Under the pieces are notes generated by a model. The model saw nothing but the letters and a program-made list of their open reading frames with translations, had not been told where the DNA came from and ran no database searches. Positions 20,741 through 31,247 of a DNA stretch of 64,000 nucleotides are shown here, one piece after another; positions within the stretch are counted from its first letter, which is position 1; each line of letters begins with the position of its first letter. Made by a program: the position numbers and the translations under genes. The DNA comes from Adiantum capillus-veneris (Eukaryota; Streptophyta; Polypodiopsida; Polypodiales; Pteridaceae). The stretch spans positions 80,924,025 through 80,988,024 of the forward strand of contig CM043958.1 in NCBI GenBank assembly GCA_014529385.2. Direction: 5' to 3'.

Positions 20741-22289
20741 CCCCTGAGTCCCTTTTAAGCCCTATTTCAACAAAAAAGTCAAATAGATAGATAGAAACTT
20801 CCTGTTTGGCTTTCAGAGCCTCAGAGCCGTTTTCTGACTCTTGGAGTGCTTTTCGGCGATGAAATTTCTTGTTGTTAATCTCCATAGCTTCATGGTTCCT
20901 TGGGATCCTTGCCATATGGTTTTTGTTGACTTTGGCTTCACCGGAGCTTCATTTGGCAATTTGTCGCTCTGGAAGCGCCCGTGGTTGCGTTTACATGTCG
21001 TCGATGACTTGTGGTGGTCTACCACCATAGGACTTGGTTGTTGATGGTCTAGGAAAGCCGCTCGTGAATTTGGTGGCAAACGGACATGCGGTTTGGTGGT
21101 GAGAGCTAGTTGATGCTTTGTGTGTCTGATGCCGTTTCTGAAGCTTAGTGCCGCTTCGGGCCTCCTTATGGCCATGTGGGATATATAGACTTGTCGAGCA
21201 TGTCGAGATGCTCCTATCCATGAGTTTTGGTAGCATTTGGGCGCCTTTTCACCGATTTACCATTTGGTGGCCTCTAGCAGGGCTCTAGAAGTTAGGGTTT
21301 TTTCCAATGCTTTTCCGCCGCCTTTGTGCATTCAAAAGTGGTCTCCTATGCTAGGGTAAACCACGGACGAAGCCTTGTTGCTTTTGGGTTGGCCGTTAGG
21401 TGGCCACTTCCACCTGTAGGTCTCTACTGCTCGTTTCCCGTGTGAACCCTATGCTAGTATTCGCGACAAAACATCAAACATATGCAAAAAGATCAAGGTG
21501 GTGAGCCTACCTCTCATGTCTGGAGCCTGTCGGGTGGTCATGCGCGTCGTAGAAGGCGTTGGAAGTCCGGTTCGCTCTATGTGGCAAGAGCTCTCTCTCA
21601 AGAAGGCAATAGTAGAAATGAGCTTTAAATGAAGTGAAAAGATCTTATAATGGGGGTCCCCGAACCACTTTCCATGAAATTTGACATGTGCTCCCAACTT
21701 CTTGCGAGATGTGGTTTAGGCTCTAAAAATTCTTGATTTGGACTCCATTTTCCCAGTTTCAGAGAAATTTGACGTTTCAATCAAAATCTGGCCAAAACAC
21801 ACTTTCCGCTCCATTCACATGATTGCACCCCCATTGTACCATAGGTTGTCCTATAGTCACTGATTATCCCCATTATTTTTGTTTTTCACTAAGACCGTTT
21901 TTCACCTGCTTTTTGTATTTTTGAAGTTTTTCTGCCAATAATTAGTAAAATTAAAAAGAAAATAGCAAATTAAACCCAGAAAATCCCCAAAAATCATATA
22001 ACTCAAAAACATCACCACAAAACACTATATACACTCACATGCAATTTTTATGGCCAGATTTCTTAGTTTTACCAATATTTTGCGCGAAAAATGGCTATTT
22101 TTACCTATATACACACACCTAGGGGCTTGATTTGGCGTTTGGCCCCATATACTTGTAGCTTCATGCTGTATAAGGGCATATGTACTTAGGTTATTCCAAA
22201 AAATTTCGCAATCAAACGACATTCCTTTAAAATAGTCAAAAAACATGCCCTTTTTTTGCTCTTTTTACCATTGGGTCTGCATTTGAGAA
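20741..22289. other. No gene recognised; probable unresolved LTR region
   Basis: Several short frames of fewer than 125 codons occur on both strands with no family resemblance. By position this stretch should contain the 3' LTR of E3 and/or the 5' LTR of the element that owns leader X, but I could not align it to the E3 5' LTR at 34.0-34.9 kb, nor find a clear PBS. The second half is AT-rich. Confidence 0.4.
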
Positions 22290-22291
22290 TG

Positions 22292-22312
22292 CCTCCACCC
22301 CTCCTAGCCGGA
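22292..22312 (-). other. Polypurine tract of E3
   Basis: On the minus strand GGCTAGGAGGGGTGGAGG lies just downstream of the last E3-linked coding region and would prime plus-strand synthesis. A possible LTR start TGCAGACCC is 12 bases further on. Confidence 0.45.
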
Positions 22313-22470
22313 GTCCTCCAGGACGACAAGGTATCGCCTCGGTGTAGGTGCCGTGCATGGGTTAAAAATTGTGCTAATGCTTGGCCGTGTAATGTGGCCC
22401 TATATGATGCATACTCAGTCAATGCATGGAAAAATCAATGCTGTGCAAGAGGAGGGAATAAGCAAGATGC

Positions 22471-22848
22471 TTATTGGCATTCGACGTCGAGGTTTCCTGT
22501 TTGTTGTTGATTTGGTCGGCGGATTTTCTTTGCAAGTAAAAGTTGTATCTCTACAACTCTCTGTTTGATCGTCTTTCTTGCAAAAGTCGCTTGGTTTGCC
22601 GCTACTGTCGATATGGCCATGGTTGTCTCCTTAGAGAGAATTGTCGTGGTGGAATTGGCCATAGTCTTTGTCTCTTTTGCTTTCCTTTGTAGCTTTGTAG
22701 ATTTATTGCTACTTCCGTGGTTGTACTTGTTGTGCTGCTGGTTGGCACCCACATTGATCAGTTTGCCGGTTTCATATGTAGTGTTTGTCTGCATGCCGAT
22801 GTTGCTTGTACTAAAGGGAGTTCCTGTTGCTTTGGTTTTGGGATCCAA
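22471..22848 (-). pseudogene. E3 distal ORF, low-complexity
   Basis: 125 residues rich in Thr, Asn, Lys and Gln (for example STTTILSKETTMAISTVAAN) between the W[VI]PK tail and the PPT. No domain recognised. It overlaps the tail frame, so it is probably the frame-shifted end of the same tail. Confidence 0.35.
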
Positions 22849-23099
22849 ATGCTAGTCGCATTTAAGTTGTTATTGAGCATTCTCTTTGGGATCCATATCT
22901 TTTTTATTCCCTTGGTTTTTGGTTGAACTGTGTGCTTCTGTTGACTTTTTCTATTGTATCGCATGTATGCCATGTCACCTCTATCCTTCCGCACCCATAC
23001 TTGTTTTTCGCGTGTTGCTAACTGTGATCTTTTCACTGTGGTCTGTATTGTTGGATGTTTGTAGTGAACATGGTTGGCGGTTCCCTGTTTGTTCGCCAT
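22758..23099 (-). pseudogene. E3 W[VI]PK-repeat tail
   Basis: Basic 113-residue frame with QVWVRKD, KIWIPKR and SIWIPKP. This matches the W[VI]PK tails of arms A and B in motif, basic composition and place (last coding region before the PPT). In E3 it follows a second protease; in A/B it follows the first protease, consistent with deletion of RT to protease 2 in the A/B lineage. Confidence 0.5.
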
Positions 23100-23135
23100 G
23101 GGTATCGTGTTGTTCTTTAGTACCCATCCTTTTGG

Positions 23136-23563
23136 TTATTTATCCAGTGATTGTGGTGCTGCCATCTGATTCTTCCGGGGTTGCTGAGCAAAGGCTACCA
23201 CCTGTTGTTCTTGTGCATGTTGAATTTTGACTGCATCCGAATTCCAATCTATCTGCACATTATACTCTTTTTGCCAAGGTTGTCCCAACAACATGGGGTG
23301 TAGTGTCCTTTCATCCTCAACCACGTAAAACTTGTGTGGGTAAATATTTGCTATATTTGTACATGCAATATAATCCAGCCCAATGTTTTTAGCGAATGTG
23401 ATGTACTACTTTCCAGTACTTGTGGAGTAGGATGTAGTTGATCTTTGGGCTTGAGCTGTTTGTATAGTCTGTAAGAGATCAAATTTGCTTGAGCTCCAGA
23501 ATCAAGCAATGCCATCGATTCAACTTGATTGCTACCCACTTTGATTGCAATTATTGGCTGCAT
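23136..23563 (-). pseudogene. Second retropepsin-like domain of E3, after integrase
   Basis: Frame 23563-23351 contains ESMALLDSGAQANLISYRLY, the active-site strand of a retropepsin with D-S-G at residues 21-23. After one frame shift, 23324-23136 gives TLHPMLLGQPWQKEYNVQIDW, the C-terminal G[QR]PW strand. Together this is a complete retropepsin core. It begins 24 bp (8 codons) after, and in the same frame as, the end of the integrase C-terminal ORF, from which one TGA separates it. E3 already has a protease between nucleocapsid and RT (27.9-28.3 kb), so this is an additional domain. It does not closely resemble the first one. Confidence 0.7.
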
Positions 23564-23587
23564 TGTGTCTTCACCAAAATTCTTTAG

Positions 23588-23875
23588 TCAAATAGCATTT
23601 ATTTGCAAAGGTGATCCACATTGTTGTTGTTGTCGTAGAAGCCTTCTTTTTGCAATGCGTTTTTTTGCTTCCGCTTGTGCTTCCTGTCGTACCCTCTGTT
23701 TCTCCTTCATTCGTTGTTTTTCTTGATGAATTTGTTGAAGCATATCCTGTGTTAGTGGTAAATAATACTTTTTTAATCGATACCCACTAATCCAATTTGG
23801 CATTTCTTCTCTTGCTAATGTAGCAATTTTGACAGCTCCACTTTGTGATAAGTCACTAATCACAAAGGGTCCCAT
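23588..23875 (-). pseudogene. E3 integrase C-terminal GPF module and basic coil
   Basis: Starts MGPFVISDLSQSGAVKIATL and ends the folded part with NWISGYRLKKYY, the GPY/F module found at the C terminus of Ty3 integrases that binds DNA. A charged helix follows (QEKQRMKEKQRVRQEAQAEA, then KKRIAKRRLLRQQQQ). It is one frame shift away from the integrase core ORF and one TGA away from the second protease. Confidence 0.75.
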
Positions 23876-23966
23876 CGCTCACTTTTTAAGTTTCTTGGCA
23901 TGTTGCTTCAAGGTATAAACAAGTATATAATCACCTGTTTTGAACTCTTTCGTGCGCACATGCTTG

Positions 23967-24722
23967 TCAAAAAACATTTTTTTGTCTTCTCTTTTTAGCA
24001 TAGATCGAAGCTACAGCTCTCGATCGAAGTTCGTCTAGCTTTTCAAGATCATATATTCTTGAAGAGAGCTCATGCCCTCTCCATTCTAAGCGTTTTGCGA
24101 CTCGTAGAGTTGGAACTAAAAACTCTATGGGTAATATAACGTTTAGACCAAACACCATGTTGTACGGTGTCGTTCCAATTGATGTATTGTAAGCTACCCT
24201 GTATGCCCATAGTGTTGAGTGTAACTGTTGATCCCAGTCTGTCCTTGACTCTGATACAATTTTAGTTAGGACAGTGCATAGTGTTTTATTTGTGGCCTCA
24301 GCTTGTCCATTTGCCTGTGGATGATATGGAGCATATTTTCTATGTATGACCATGAAATCCTCTAGCAGATATTCTATGACTTCATTAAGAAAATGTGTTC
24401 CTCGATCACTGACAATTTCTATTGGTAATCCATATCGTACAAAGACATTCTCATACAAAAATTGTGCAGTGGTTCTTGCGTCTGCTTTTTGTGTGGCCTT
24501 GGCTTCCGCCCATTTTGTGAGATAGTCCGTAGCCACAATGATATATTGGGTATGGGTGCGATATGCAGTGGGTGAAATAGGCCCCACAAAATCAATGCCC
24601 CAGTTTGCAAATACCCTTGCTCCCATCATTGGTCGTAGTGGCATCTCATCTCTCTTTATCAGCACTGTGGTGCGCTGACATGTGTCACAACGCTTTACAA
24701 ACTCCTCAGCATCCATATGCAA
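23967..24722 (-). CDS. E3 integrase core
   Basis: 251 residues. The zinc-binding CDTCQR pair is at residues 12-17. The catalytic triad is complete: D44 in WGIDFVGPI, D106 in IEIVSDRGTHF and E142 in HPQANGQAEATNK, with the standard D-D-35-E spacing. The frame continues through NTSIGTTPYNMVFG. It acts in the preintegration complex to insert the cDNA. Neighbours are the zinc-finger piece upstream and the GPF module downstream, both in other frames. This is the best preserved catalytic domain in the window. Confidence 0.9.
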   Translation of the reverse strand: MHMDAEEFVKRCDTCQRTTVLIKRDEMPLRPMMGARVFANWGIDFVGPISPTAYRTHTQYIIVATDYLTKWAEAKATQKADARTTAQFLYENVFVRYGLPIEIVSDRGTHFLNEVIEYLLEDFMVIHRKYAPYHPQANGQAEATNKTLCTVLTKIVSESRTDWDQQLHSTLWAYRVAYNTSIGTTPYNMVFGLNVILPIEFLVPTLRVAKRLEWRGHELSSRIYDLEKLDELRSRAVASIYAKKRRQKNVF

Positions 24723-24916
24723 TGTAGGCCACCATATTCCTGCGTCAAGACAATTTTTGCCGTCTTATCGCCTGAAAAATGGCCTCTACTTATTGCTCCA
24801 TGCACGTGTTCTAGAATCAGCAGGTATTCACTTTCACTTGCACGGATTCTAAGTTGATTGTCCTTTCCTCGCTTATATAGTTGATTCCCAATTAAATTAA
24901 AGTTGCGAGCCTCCAC
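24695..24916 (-). pseudogene. E3 integrase zinc-binding N-terminal segment
   Basis: Encodes NLIGNQLYKRGKDNQLRI, then ILEHVHGAISRGHFSGDKT, with the two His of the HHCC zinc site; the two Cys lie in the overlapping core frame (CDTC). A single-base shift separates the two parts. Confidence 0.8.
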
Positions 24917-25103
24917 TGTATAGCCCTTTTCCGTGCTTTTGTTATGTTTTCAGGAAATGTCTTTGTTGTTAAGAAATCAATGATGTATTAACTCCATGCA
25001 GGTGCAATGTTAGCTGAAACAATGTCGCGTGATCCACCGATCGTTTGGCACTACATATGGTACAATTGTTAACATAAGCATGTGTGTCAGCATACATAGT
25101 TGG

Positions 25104-25890
25104 CTAATAAACCCCTAATTGTTTTAGTCGTTGGTGTGTTTTCATTGTTGAACAATGAAATGTACAATCCTGGACATGTGCTTCTTCAAGATAACACTCG
25201 AATTTCTCTGGATTTATATATAATCGTAGAATTTGGTCCGAGCTGAGATGATACAGTCGTTCTGCAATCAACTTGAAGTTTTTTTTTTGTCGAATTGTTT
25301 GTTGTTTGGATCTGTCTTCCTTGTTATCAAATCTACCTCCAAAGGAAAGAAAGCTAACAGTTTCCTGAGACCATTTGGGTATCATTTCAATATTGAAAAG
25401 ATAAGCATCAGGCATGTCATCGTCTACTCCTTCAGGAGCTTCCCCGTTTTGCAGCCTTGAAAGATGATCCGCCCGTAGATGAGTGTTACCCTTTTTGATC
25501 ACCACTTTGAAATCAAACTCTAGCAATATAATAAACCAGCGTACAATTCTCCCAGTATTGCATGGTTTATTTACTAGATATAAAAGAGCTTGATGATTTG
25601 TGAAGAACACAAATTTGTTTGCGAGCAAATAATGCCGAAATTTCTTTACAGCATAAATCATTCCTAAGCCCTCTCTTTCAGTGGTTGTATAGTTCTTTTC
25701 TGCACTATTTAGCTGTCGGCTCGCATAACAAACTGGGAATCCATTGTTCCGTCTCCAGGTTGAGCCAGAATACTCCCAATTGCATATGCAGATGCATCAA
25801 TGTGGACATGGAATATCTTTCCCCAATCTGGTGCTTTAAGTACAGGTGTCGATACAAGGTTTTCCTTAAGCTTTTGGAATGAAGTTTCAC
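25104..25890 (-). pseudogene. E3 RNase H
   Basis: Two frames that meet near 25.70 kb. The first has KIFHVHIDASAYAIGSILAQ (catalytic Asp); the second has IYAVKKFRHYLLANKFVFF, NHQALLYLVNKP and the end NTHLRADHLSRLQNG (catalytic Asp of the C-terminal helix). It degrades the RNA strand after minus-strand synthesis. No second, archaeal-type RNase H of the Tat lineage was seen before integrase. Confidence 0.8.
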
Positions 25891-26859
25891 ACTCCTCAGT
25901 CCAGTCGAAACTGACTAATAAGCGATACAGAGGTTGTGCAATGACTGCATACATATATATGAATCTTCGATAATATCCGCAGTGTCCCATGAAGGATTGC
26001 ACTTGTTTGGCATTAGTAGGCCTGGACAAGTCTAGCATGACTTTGATTTTGTTTAGATCAGTGGTTATGCCATTTCTTGAGACAATATGTCCTAAGATGC
26101 GGCCTTGCCTAACCATAAAAATGCACTTTTTCGGGTTGAGACAGATTCGATATGTTCTGCATTTCTCAAATACCTTTTGTAAATGGTCAATATGTTCTTC
26201 TCCTAGAAGAGAGTGTACAAAGACATCATCCATATATATTTCTTTGAACGCATGAGTCATTAAACTTTGAAAGGTAGCTGGGGCATTGGTTAAGCCAAAA
26301 GGCGTAACTCTATACACATATATTCTCCATTCTGTGGCAAACGCTGTTTTGTGTTGATCCTCTACTGCAATTGCCAGTTGGTTATACCCTGAAAATCCAT
26401 CTAGAAAGGAATAAGCCCGTTTCCGAGCCACCCTCTCAAGTACATGTTCTGTGATCGGCAAGGGATAATTATCCCTTATGGTGGCTGCATTTACTTTTTT
26501 GAGGTTCACACACACACACACACACATACACACAGATGTCCATTCTTTTTGGGAACAACCACAATGGGTGACACCCAATCTGTATGTTCGATTTCATAGA
26601 TGAATTCGGCATCCATCAGCTTGTCAATCTCCTCTTTGATTCGTTTAGCAAATGTGTCATTATATGTGTAAGGACGTTGTTTTCTAGGTTTGGCATCTGA
26701 TTTCAACAGTGTTGTATGTTGGCATATCGATGGATCAACTCCTTTGAGGTCTTTGTAGGACCATGTAAACACATCTTTATACTTCTTGAGAAGTTGTGTG
26801 AGCAGTCCTTCTTCCTCAGGCTCTAAATCAGTTGCTATAGACCGGCTGAGGTTTTCCAC
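25709..26859 (-). pseudogene. E3 reverse transcriptase
   Basis: Frame 26859-26506 covers the N-terminal linker and fingers (LLKKYKDVFTWSYKDLKGVD, HTDWVSPIVVVPKKNG). Frame 26578-25709 covers palm and thumb (NYPLPITEHVLERV, FATEWRIYVYRVTPFGLTNA, FKEIYMDDVFVHS with YMDD at residues 115-118, then LSRPTNAKQVQSFMGHCGYY). The frames are separated by an expanded CA/TG microsatellite in the codons for V-C-V-N. Otherwise the enzyme would be intact. Confidence 0.85.
26508..26534. repeat. (CA)n expansion inside E3 RT
   Basis: About 12 CA units, one interrupted. In the related E4 RT the place has only ACACACAC (35139-35146). The reading on the minus strand is Cys-Val-Cys-Val, an extension of the natural VCVN motif, and it shifts the frame of the RT. 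Confidence 0.9.
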
Positions 26860-27171
26860 CTGGCGCAGCGAGGTCTATCCTTTTTGTATTTTCCAGCCCA
26901 TTGTAAGGTTCTTGGTTTATTCTTTTCCTAACTGGTGGTGTCATTATGATTTTTCTGTCCTGGATGGTGAATTTTCGACAGTGGGATGGTACATTCATGT
27001 TTCCTTTTTTCGACTCCTTCTTACCATCGCTTTCTCCCTCAGTAGTCCATACCTCTCGTAATGACTGTTTTAGTTCTTGGTATTTCTTTTTACGCTCCAT
27101 TTTGGTCCACTCAGGGTCTTTTGTTTTTCCTTATTTTTGATTCTTGAGATGTTTTTGATTTTGTTTCTATT

Positions 27172-30084
27172 TTAGCCTTCCGTACTTGTTTTATTTCCTC
27201 TTGCGTTCCTTCCCTTCGAACTTTTAAGAATCTTCCTGATATTTGGTCTTTCACACAATCCTCTGCTTTGATAAGTTAGATAGTGAGTTTTATCTTTTAT
27301 CCTGGGCATCAGGTTCTCTCTAATTCTGTTTTCTGCTCGTTTTTTTCTATAGCGTTCCTGGCATCTGGGGTGTTGATTGGCAAAATCATAAAACTTGATA
27401 GTCGCTGTTGTCTCCCCACATTCGCTTGAGCTGTCTGAACACTCGTTATATGCATTGTTATTTACCTCCAGAATCTCAGAGGAGTTATAAAACTCTTCTT
27501 GTTCTGGTGGTTCTATAATCTCATCTTCTGCTGGTATAAGGCTTACCATGTAATAGGGTAGCACATCATAGCCGTCCTTATCGCAAAATTTTGTCGTTGG
27601 GCTATCTGTAATGGTACAGACATCCAATGTTGCTAGTATGTGTTCCCATTCCAGAGGTTCTAAGGCATCTTTGGGAAAAGGTTCCGGAATATAATCCTTG
27701 CCCTCAATAGCTCTTTCTAAGACGCATTTCTCTCTTTTTAAGCTCCCACAATGTGAAGCTCCGCACATCCAAAGCTCTTTTTTTTGCCCTAACCATGCTG
27801 GGAGTTCGGACCCTGCCAATGTAGCTGAATCAAACTCTTCCACTGGTGTCTGGTTCACATCTTTGTAACTATGGGCTTTTAGGTGTATTTTGGTTGCAGT
27901 CTCGCCATGTCTGAGGTATATGTGGTCGTAACCCCAATCCTGGACCATCTTTAATTGTCTCATGAATGGTATTCCCAAGATGATCTCGTAATTGTTTTTT
28001 TTGTCGAAATCGACTATTGCAAATGTATGCTCATACTCGATTCCGCACGAGGTGACAATTACTTTTTCTAAAAGTCCTAGAGGCTTTTCCATGAACCCAT
28101 ATGCCAGTTGCGATTTCATTCTGGTAGCTCTCAAAGCCGGTTTTCCCCATTTTTTCCAGATTTCCTTGGTGGCGATAGCGACTCTTGCTCCACTGTCAAG
28201 AATAGCTTTGGAAACTACTCCTTGGAATTCTACTGGTAGTGTGGTATTTCCATCTTCTCCCTCGCAATATTCTCCAACCTTGTTTAAAGGTACTGGCCTA
28301 GTCTTTAGTTGAGGCTTGTCCAATGCTTTGATCCCTTCTTGAAGCTTCGAGGTGGGGTCTTTTACTCCAAATTTTTCTAAGCATTTGCCTACGGGGGTCC
28401 ACATGTTTGGCCGTAATCTCAGGAGTTCGACTAATGTGATTGTGCATGCCACAGGGGTGGACAATAACTCAATCAACCCTTGTGAATCCATCACTCTGTT
28501 AGAAGAAAGTCTTTGAGATGGGATTTCTCTCACTTCAAACTTGGCTTCATACTCCCCTAAGTAAGAGGGTAGAGTGTTTAGTGAGTCTGGTTGGCTGTGC
28601 CCCGAACTAATTGATCCTTGGTCTCCCCCTTGTGAATGCATATCAAAGCTCATTTGTGATCTTGCCTCAAATTCTTCAATAGGAGCTAAGATCTCATTTT
28701 TCTCTTTTCTTGTGCTATTCATTTGGTAACTCACCCTGTTAGCTTCGTTGGCATCACGGATTTGCTTCCACAGGTCATCTAGACCGATACAATCCTTATC
28801 CATTTCTACCAATGTTTTAAGCCGGAAACCTTCAATTGTCCCATCTGTTGTATTTGGCACTATGATAGGTTCTCTCCTAGACTCAGAGGCAGTCGTGAGT
28901 CTCTCCTTCGTGTCTACTTGTTTCTCTAAAGTTGGTTTGATAGGGGTTGAAGCTGGTACTTCGTGCCAACTAGCAGGTTTACCAAGTGGGTTTTCTATCA
29001 AGGATTGGGTTGTTTCAATCATCTTTCGACACATTTCCAACCTCTGTTTTTCTATTTTGGCATATGGATAAGTCATCCATCTTTGCTCTTGGGTTTGGTT
29101 GTTTTTTAGTCTGGCTTCGTATGCTTTTAAAAGTGCGTCTAACTGCTCATTTACCTTTTTTGCCAACACTGATCCTCCTAATCTTGCACTTTTGGGTTCT
29201 GCTATTTCCTTGGGTGCTATGGTAGCCGCAGTGTGTAAGCTTAGACTAGTTAGATCCTCTAACCGCTCTAATCTATCCTTTGTGTGTTTTAACTCCTCGG
29301 ATAGAGCCGTTTGCTCTCGTTCTCTCCTGGCTTTCATACGCGTCTTTCCAGCTTTCCAAGTGCTTCTTTGATTTTTCATTTCTGAACTTGGGGCGTCGGT
29401 TTTTGGCTCTTCAATTATGGGTTCATTCGTCATTCTTTGAGCTTGGGCTCGTGTCACTGCCTGAATAGGTATTATTGTTTCGTTTTCTGACCCTCCATTC
29501 GAAGGCACTGCTTCCAGCATGTTCAAGGTAGTTTTTGCTCCTTTGCTCGAGTTCTTAGGGCAATCAGGAATCAAATGAGTAATTCCACACTCGGTGCAAT
29601 ATGCGTTGACTCTAATGATTTCATCATGAGGACAGTCTCTTAGCCAATGGTCTCCACCACACTTGTAGTATGGTCCCTTAGGCTGTTGAGGTGCTCCTTG
29701 AGCTCCTCTTTGTTGGTATGCATGTCTCTGCCTGCCCATGCCTCCATTGGCTATGAACAACAATGTTCGTTCATCCAAGCTATATCTTCCTTCTCCTGTT
29801 GCCTGTGCAGCTGTTGGTGGTCCTGCACTTCCCATCATGCTCCAAGGTTCTGGCGTTGGGGGTTCTTCCGGTGGATAATAGACATGATTTGCCGCATATC
29901 CATTGGAATCTTCGTAATAAGCATGCATAGGCACCAAAGACTTCTCTTTTGGTTTGTTTATTGTTGGTGTGTATCTTATGCCGACTGGTCGTAATCCTGG
30001 TAGGGGTGGTTGCTGCCCCAACACTGGTTGTGGTCTTTCTACACCTACAGGTCCTGGTAGGTTGCCTGCTTGATACCTAGGCAT
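27172..30084 (-). CDS. E3 nucleocapsid-protease polyprotein segment
   Basis: 970-residue open frame. Near residue 138 a zinc knuckle has lost its first Cys (YYKCGGDHWLRDC); a second, CTECGITHLIPDC, near residue 162 is complete with CX2CX3HX4C spacing. A charged, partly coiled segment follows (ERLEDLTSLS region). The retropepsin lies at about residues 600-740, with SKAILDSGARVAIATK near 630 and EIILGIPFMRQLKMVQDW near 703. An acidic spacer with LEWEHILATLDVC and ECSDSSSECGE leads toward RT. It is homologous along its length to the arm A ORF at 4805-6997, which has D-G-G in place of D-S-G. It belongs to the minus-strand Gag-Pol of E3. Confidence 0.85.
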   Translation of the reverse strand: MPRYQAGNLPGPVGVERPQPVLGQQPPLPGLRPVGIRYTPTINKPKEKSLVPMHAYYEDSNGYAANHVYYPPEEPPTPEPWSMMGSAGPPTAAQATGEGRYSLDERTLLFIANGGMGRQRHAYQQRGAQGAPQQPKGPYYKCGGDHWLRDCPHDEIIRVNAYCTECGITHLIPDCPKNSSKGAKTTLNMLEAVPSNGGSENETIIPIQAVTRAQAQRMTNEPIIEEPKTDAPSSEMKNQRSTWKAGKTRMKARREREQTALSEELKHTKDRLERLEDLTSLSLHTAATIAPKEIAEPKSARLGGSVLAKKVNEQLDALLKAYEARLKNNQTQEQRWMTYPYAKIEKQRLEMCRKMIETTQSLIENPLGKPASWHEVPASTPIKPTLEKQVDTKERLTTASESRREPIIVPNTTDGTIEGFRLKTLVEMDKDCIGLDDLWKQIRDANEANRVSYQMNSTRKEKNEILAPIEEFEARSQMSFDMHSQGGDQGSISSGHSQPDSLNTLPSYLGEYEAKFEVREIPSQRLSSNRVMDSQGLIELLSTPVACTITLVELLRLRPNMWTPVGKCLEKFGVKDPTSKLQEGIKALDKPQLKTRPVPLNKVGEYCEGEDGNTTLPVEFQGVVSKAILDSGARVAIATKEIWKKWGKPALRATRMKSQLAYGFMEKPLGLLEKVIVTSCGIEYEHTFAIVDFDKKNNYEIILGIPFMRQLKMVQDWGYDHIYLRHGETATKIHLKAHSYKDVNQTPVEEFDSATLAGSELPAWLGQKKELWMCGASHCGSLKREKCVLERAIEGKDYIPEPFPKDALEPLEWEHILATLDVCTITDSPTTKFCDKDGYDVLPYYMVSLIPAEDEIIEPPEQEEFYNSSEILEVNNNAYNECSDSSSECGETTATIKFYDFANQHPRCQERYRKKRAENRIRENLMPRIKDKTHYLTYQSRGLCERPNIRKILKSSKGRNARGNKTSTEG

Positions 30085-30257
30085 CGATGGAGTTGAGGAG
30101 ATGCTACCTGAGCCTGGGGAGCATAAGGTTGTTCTCTCACATATCCCTTGTTATAATAACATTCCTCCGTCACATGGTTTGTCCATTTTTGTTCAATAGC
30201 ACACCACTTTGGCTGTTTAGTCTGAGACTTGGCATACAGGTTAATCTTTTTTAGCAC
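30045..30257 (-). pseudogene. E3 Gag fragment before the zinc knuckles
   Basis: 70 residues with WCAIEQKWTNHVTEECYYNK, which is a degenerate short Cys/His segment like the H-x-T-x-E-C-Y region often found between capsid and nucleocapsid of plant Ty3 Gag (E4 has WTYHETNECYYK at 37.4 kb). One frame shift joins it to the long ORF. Confidence 0.65.
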
Positions 30258-30275
30258 TTCCTCTACAAGCTGCTC

Positions 30276-30809
30276 CTAGCTTACAGCTATTTCTCCTTCC
30301 GGTGATGTCTTAGCGGACTTACTTCCACTTTGTTGTGAGGATGAATCGTCATCAAGATCCTTGAATTCACCCTCCTTGTAGACCGCACAATTGTCTACAG
30401 GGTAAAGAGCCTCCTTAGTTAACTCATTTAACGTCGTGCTCCTCTTCATATGTAAGTTCTTCTCGAGATCTACGTTCCTTAGTCCTTGTATAAATATAAG
30501 CATAAGTCTGGATTTAGTTGGCAGTTCTTCCACAGGATAGAACTTAACATATCTTTTTAGTCGTAGGGATTCCTTTCGCACAGATTCCCCTTCTTTCTGT
30601 TTGAATTTATGGATTTGTGAGACTGTATTATGAGCTATCCCCCTTAATGAGAATTCCTCAATAAACTCGTCAAACACCTCCTCCATAGACTCAAAGTCTC
30701 TACGCTCCACAGAGTCAAACCAAGTAGCAACATCCTCCTCTAGGGTCAGTCCAAACCCTGCAAATTGGGTAGGGAAGTCCAACACCTCTTCAACTCTAAT
30801 TACACGCAC
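30276..30809 (-). pseudogene. E3 Gag capsid domain
   Basis: 177 residues. FAGFGLTLEEDVATWFDSV, SMEEVFDEFIEEFSLRGIAH, VRKESLRLKRYVKFYPVEEL and RLMLIFIQGLRNVDLEKNLH follow the order of the retrotransposon Gag (capsid) family. It would form the particle shell. Confidence 0.8.
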
Positions 30810-30863
30810 AAAGGCTACTACATGATCCCTAGGATCTCTATTTCCCGTGTATTTCTTGTTTAC

Positions 30864-31220
30864 CTATTTTTTCACCTGAGAAGGTCTAATTCTACGATGG
30901 TCTACAAATCTCATCATTGTTTCTCCTCGTCTCAATCGATATACCTCCTCTGGCCTTCGGTAGTGGGAGGGTTCCTCTCCCAGAGGTGCTCCTAAGTCAT
31001 AATTTCTGACGGTTTTTGCAAGACATGGTTCATCTCTCCGAACTTGTTCTATGGGTTGTCTTCCAGGCTCTGTCGACCCTTGAGTTTTTGACTTACTCTC
31101 TCCTTGATACCGTGAATAGAGTGGTGGTTCTTGTAAATCCCTTAGCCCTCGTGCGGCTGGATAACCATCTCGGTTTCGGTCTTGTTCTAATGTCGCACTT
31201 TGTCGAAGCCATGCCTGCAA
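30864..31220 (-). pseudogene. E3 Gag, middle Arg-rich segment
   Basis: About 118 residues, Arg/Glu-rich (HYRRPEEVYRLRRGETMMRF). It lies in the same frame as the N-terminal ORF, separated by a single TAA and nine codons, so the two were one ORF or are joined by readthrough. The first codon given is TTG, not a real start. Confidence 0.5.
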
Positions 31221-31247
31221 TGATGGTTGGGTTGCTGGTTGGTTTTG

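Noticed and set aside
28748-29371. Plus-strand frames of 79-107 residues opposite the E3 polyprotein
   Set aside because: Antisense shadows of a well-supported 970-residue minus-strand frame.
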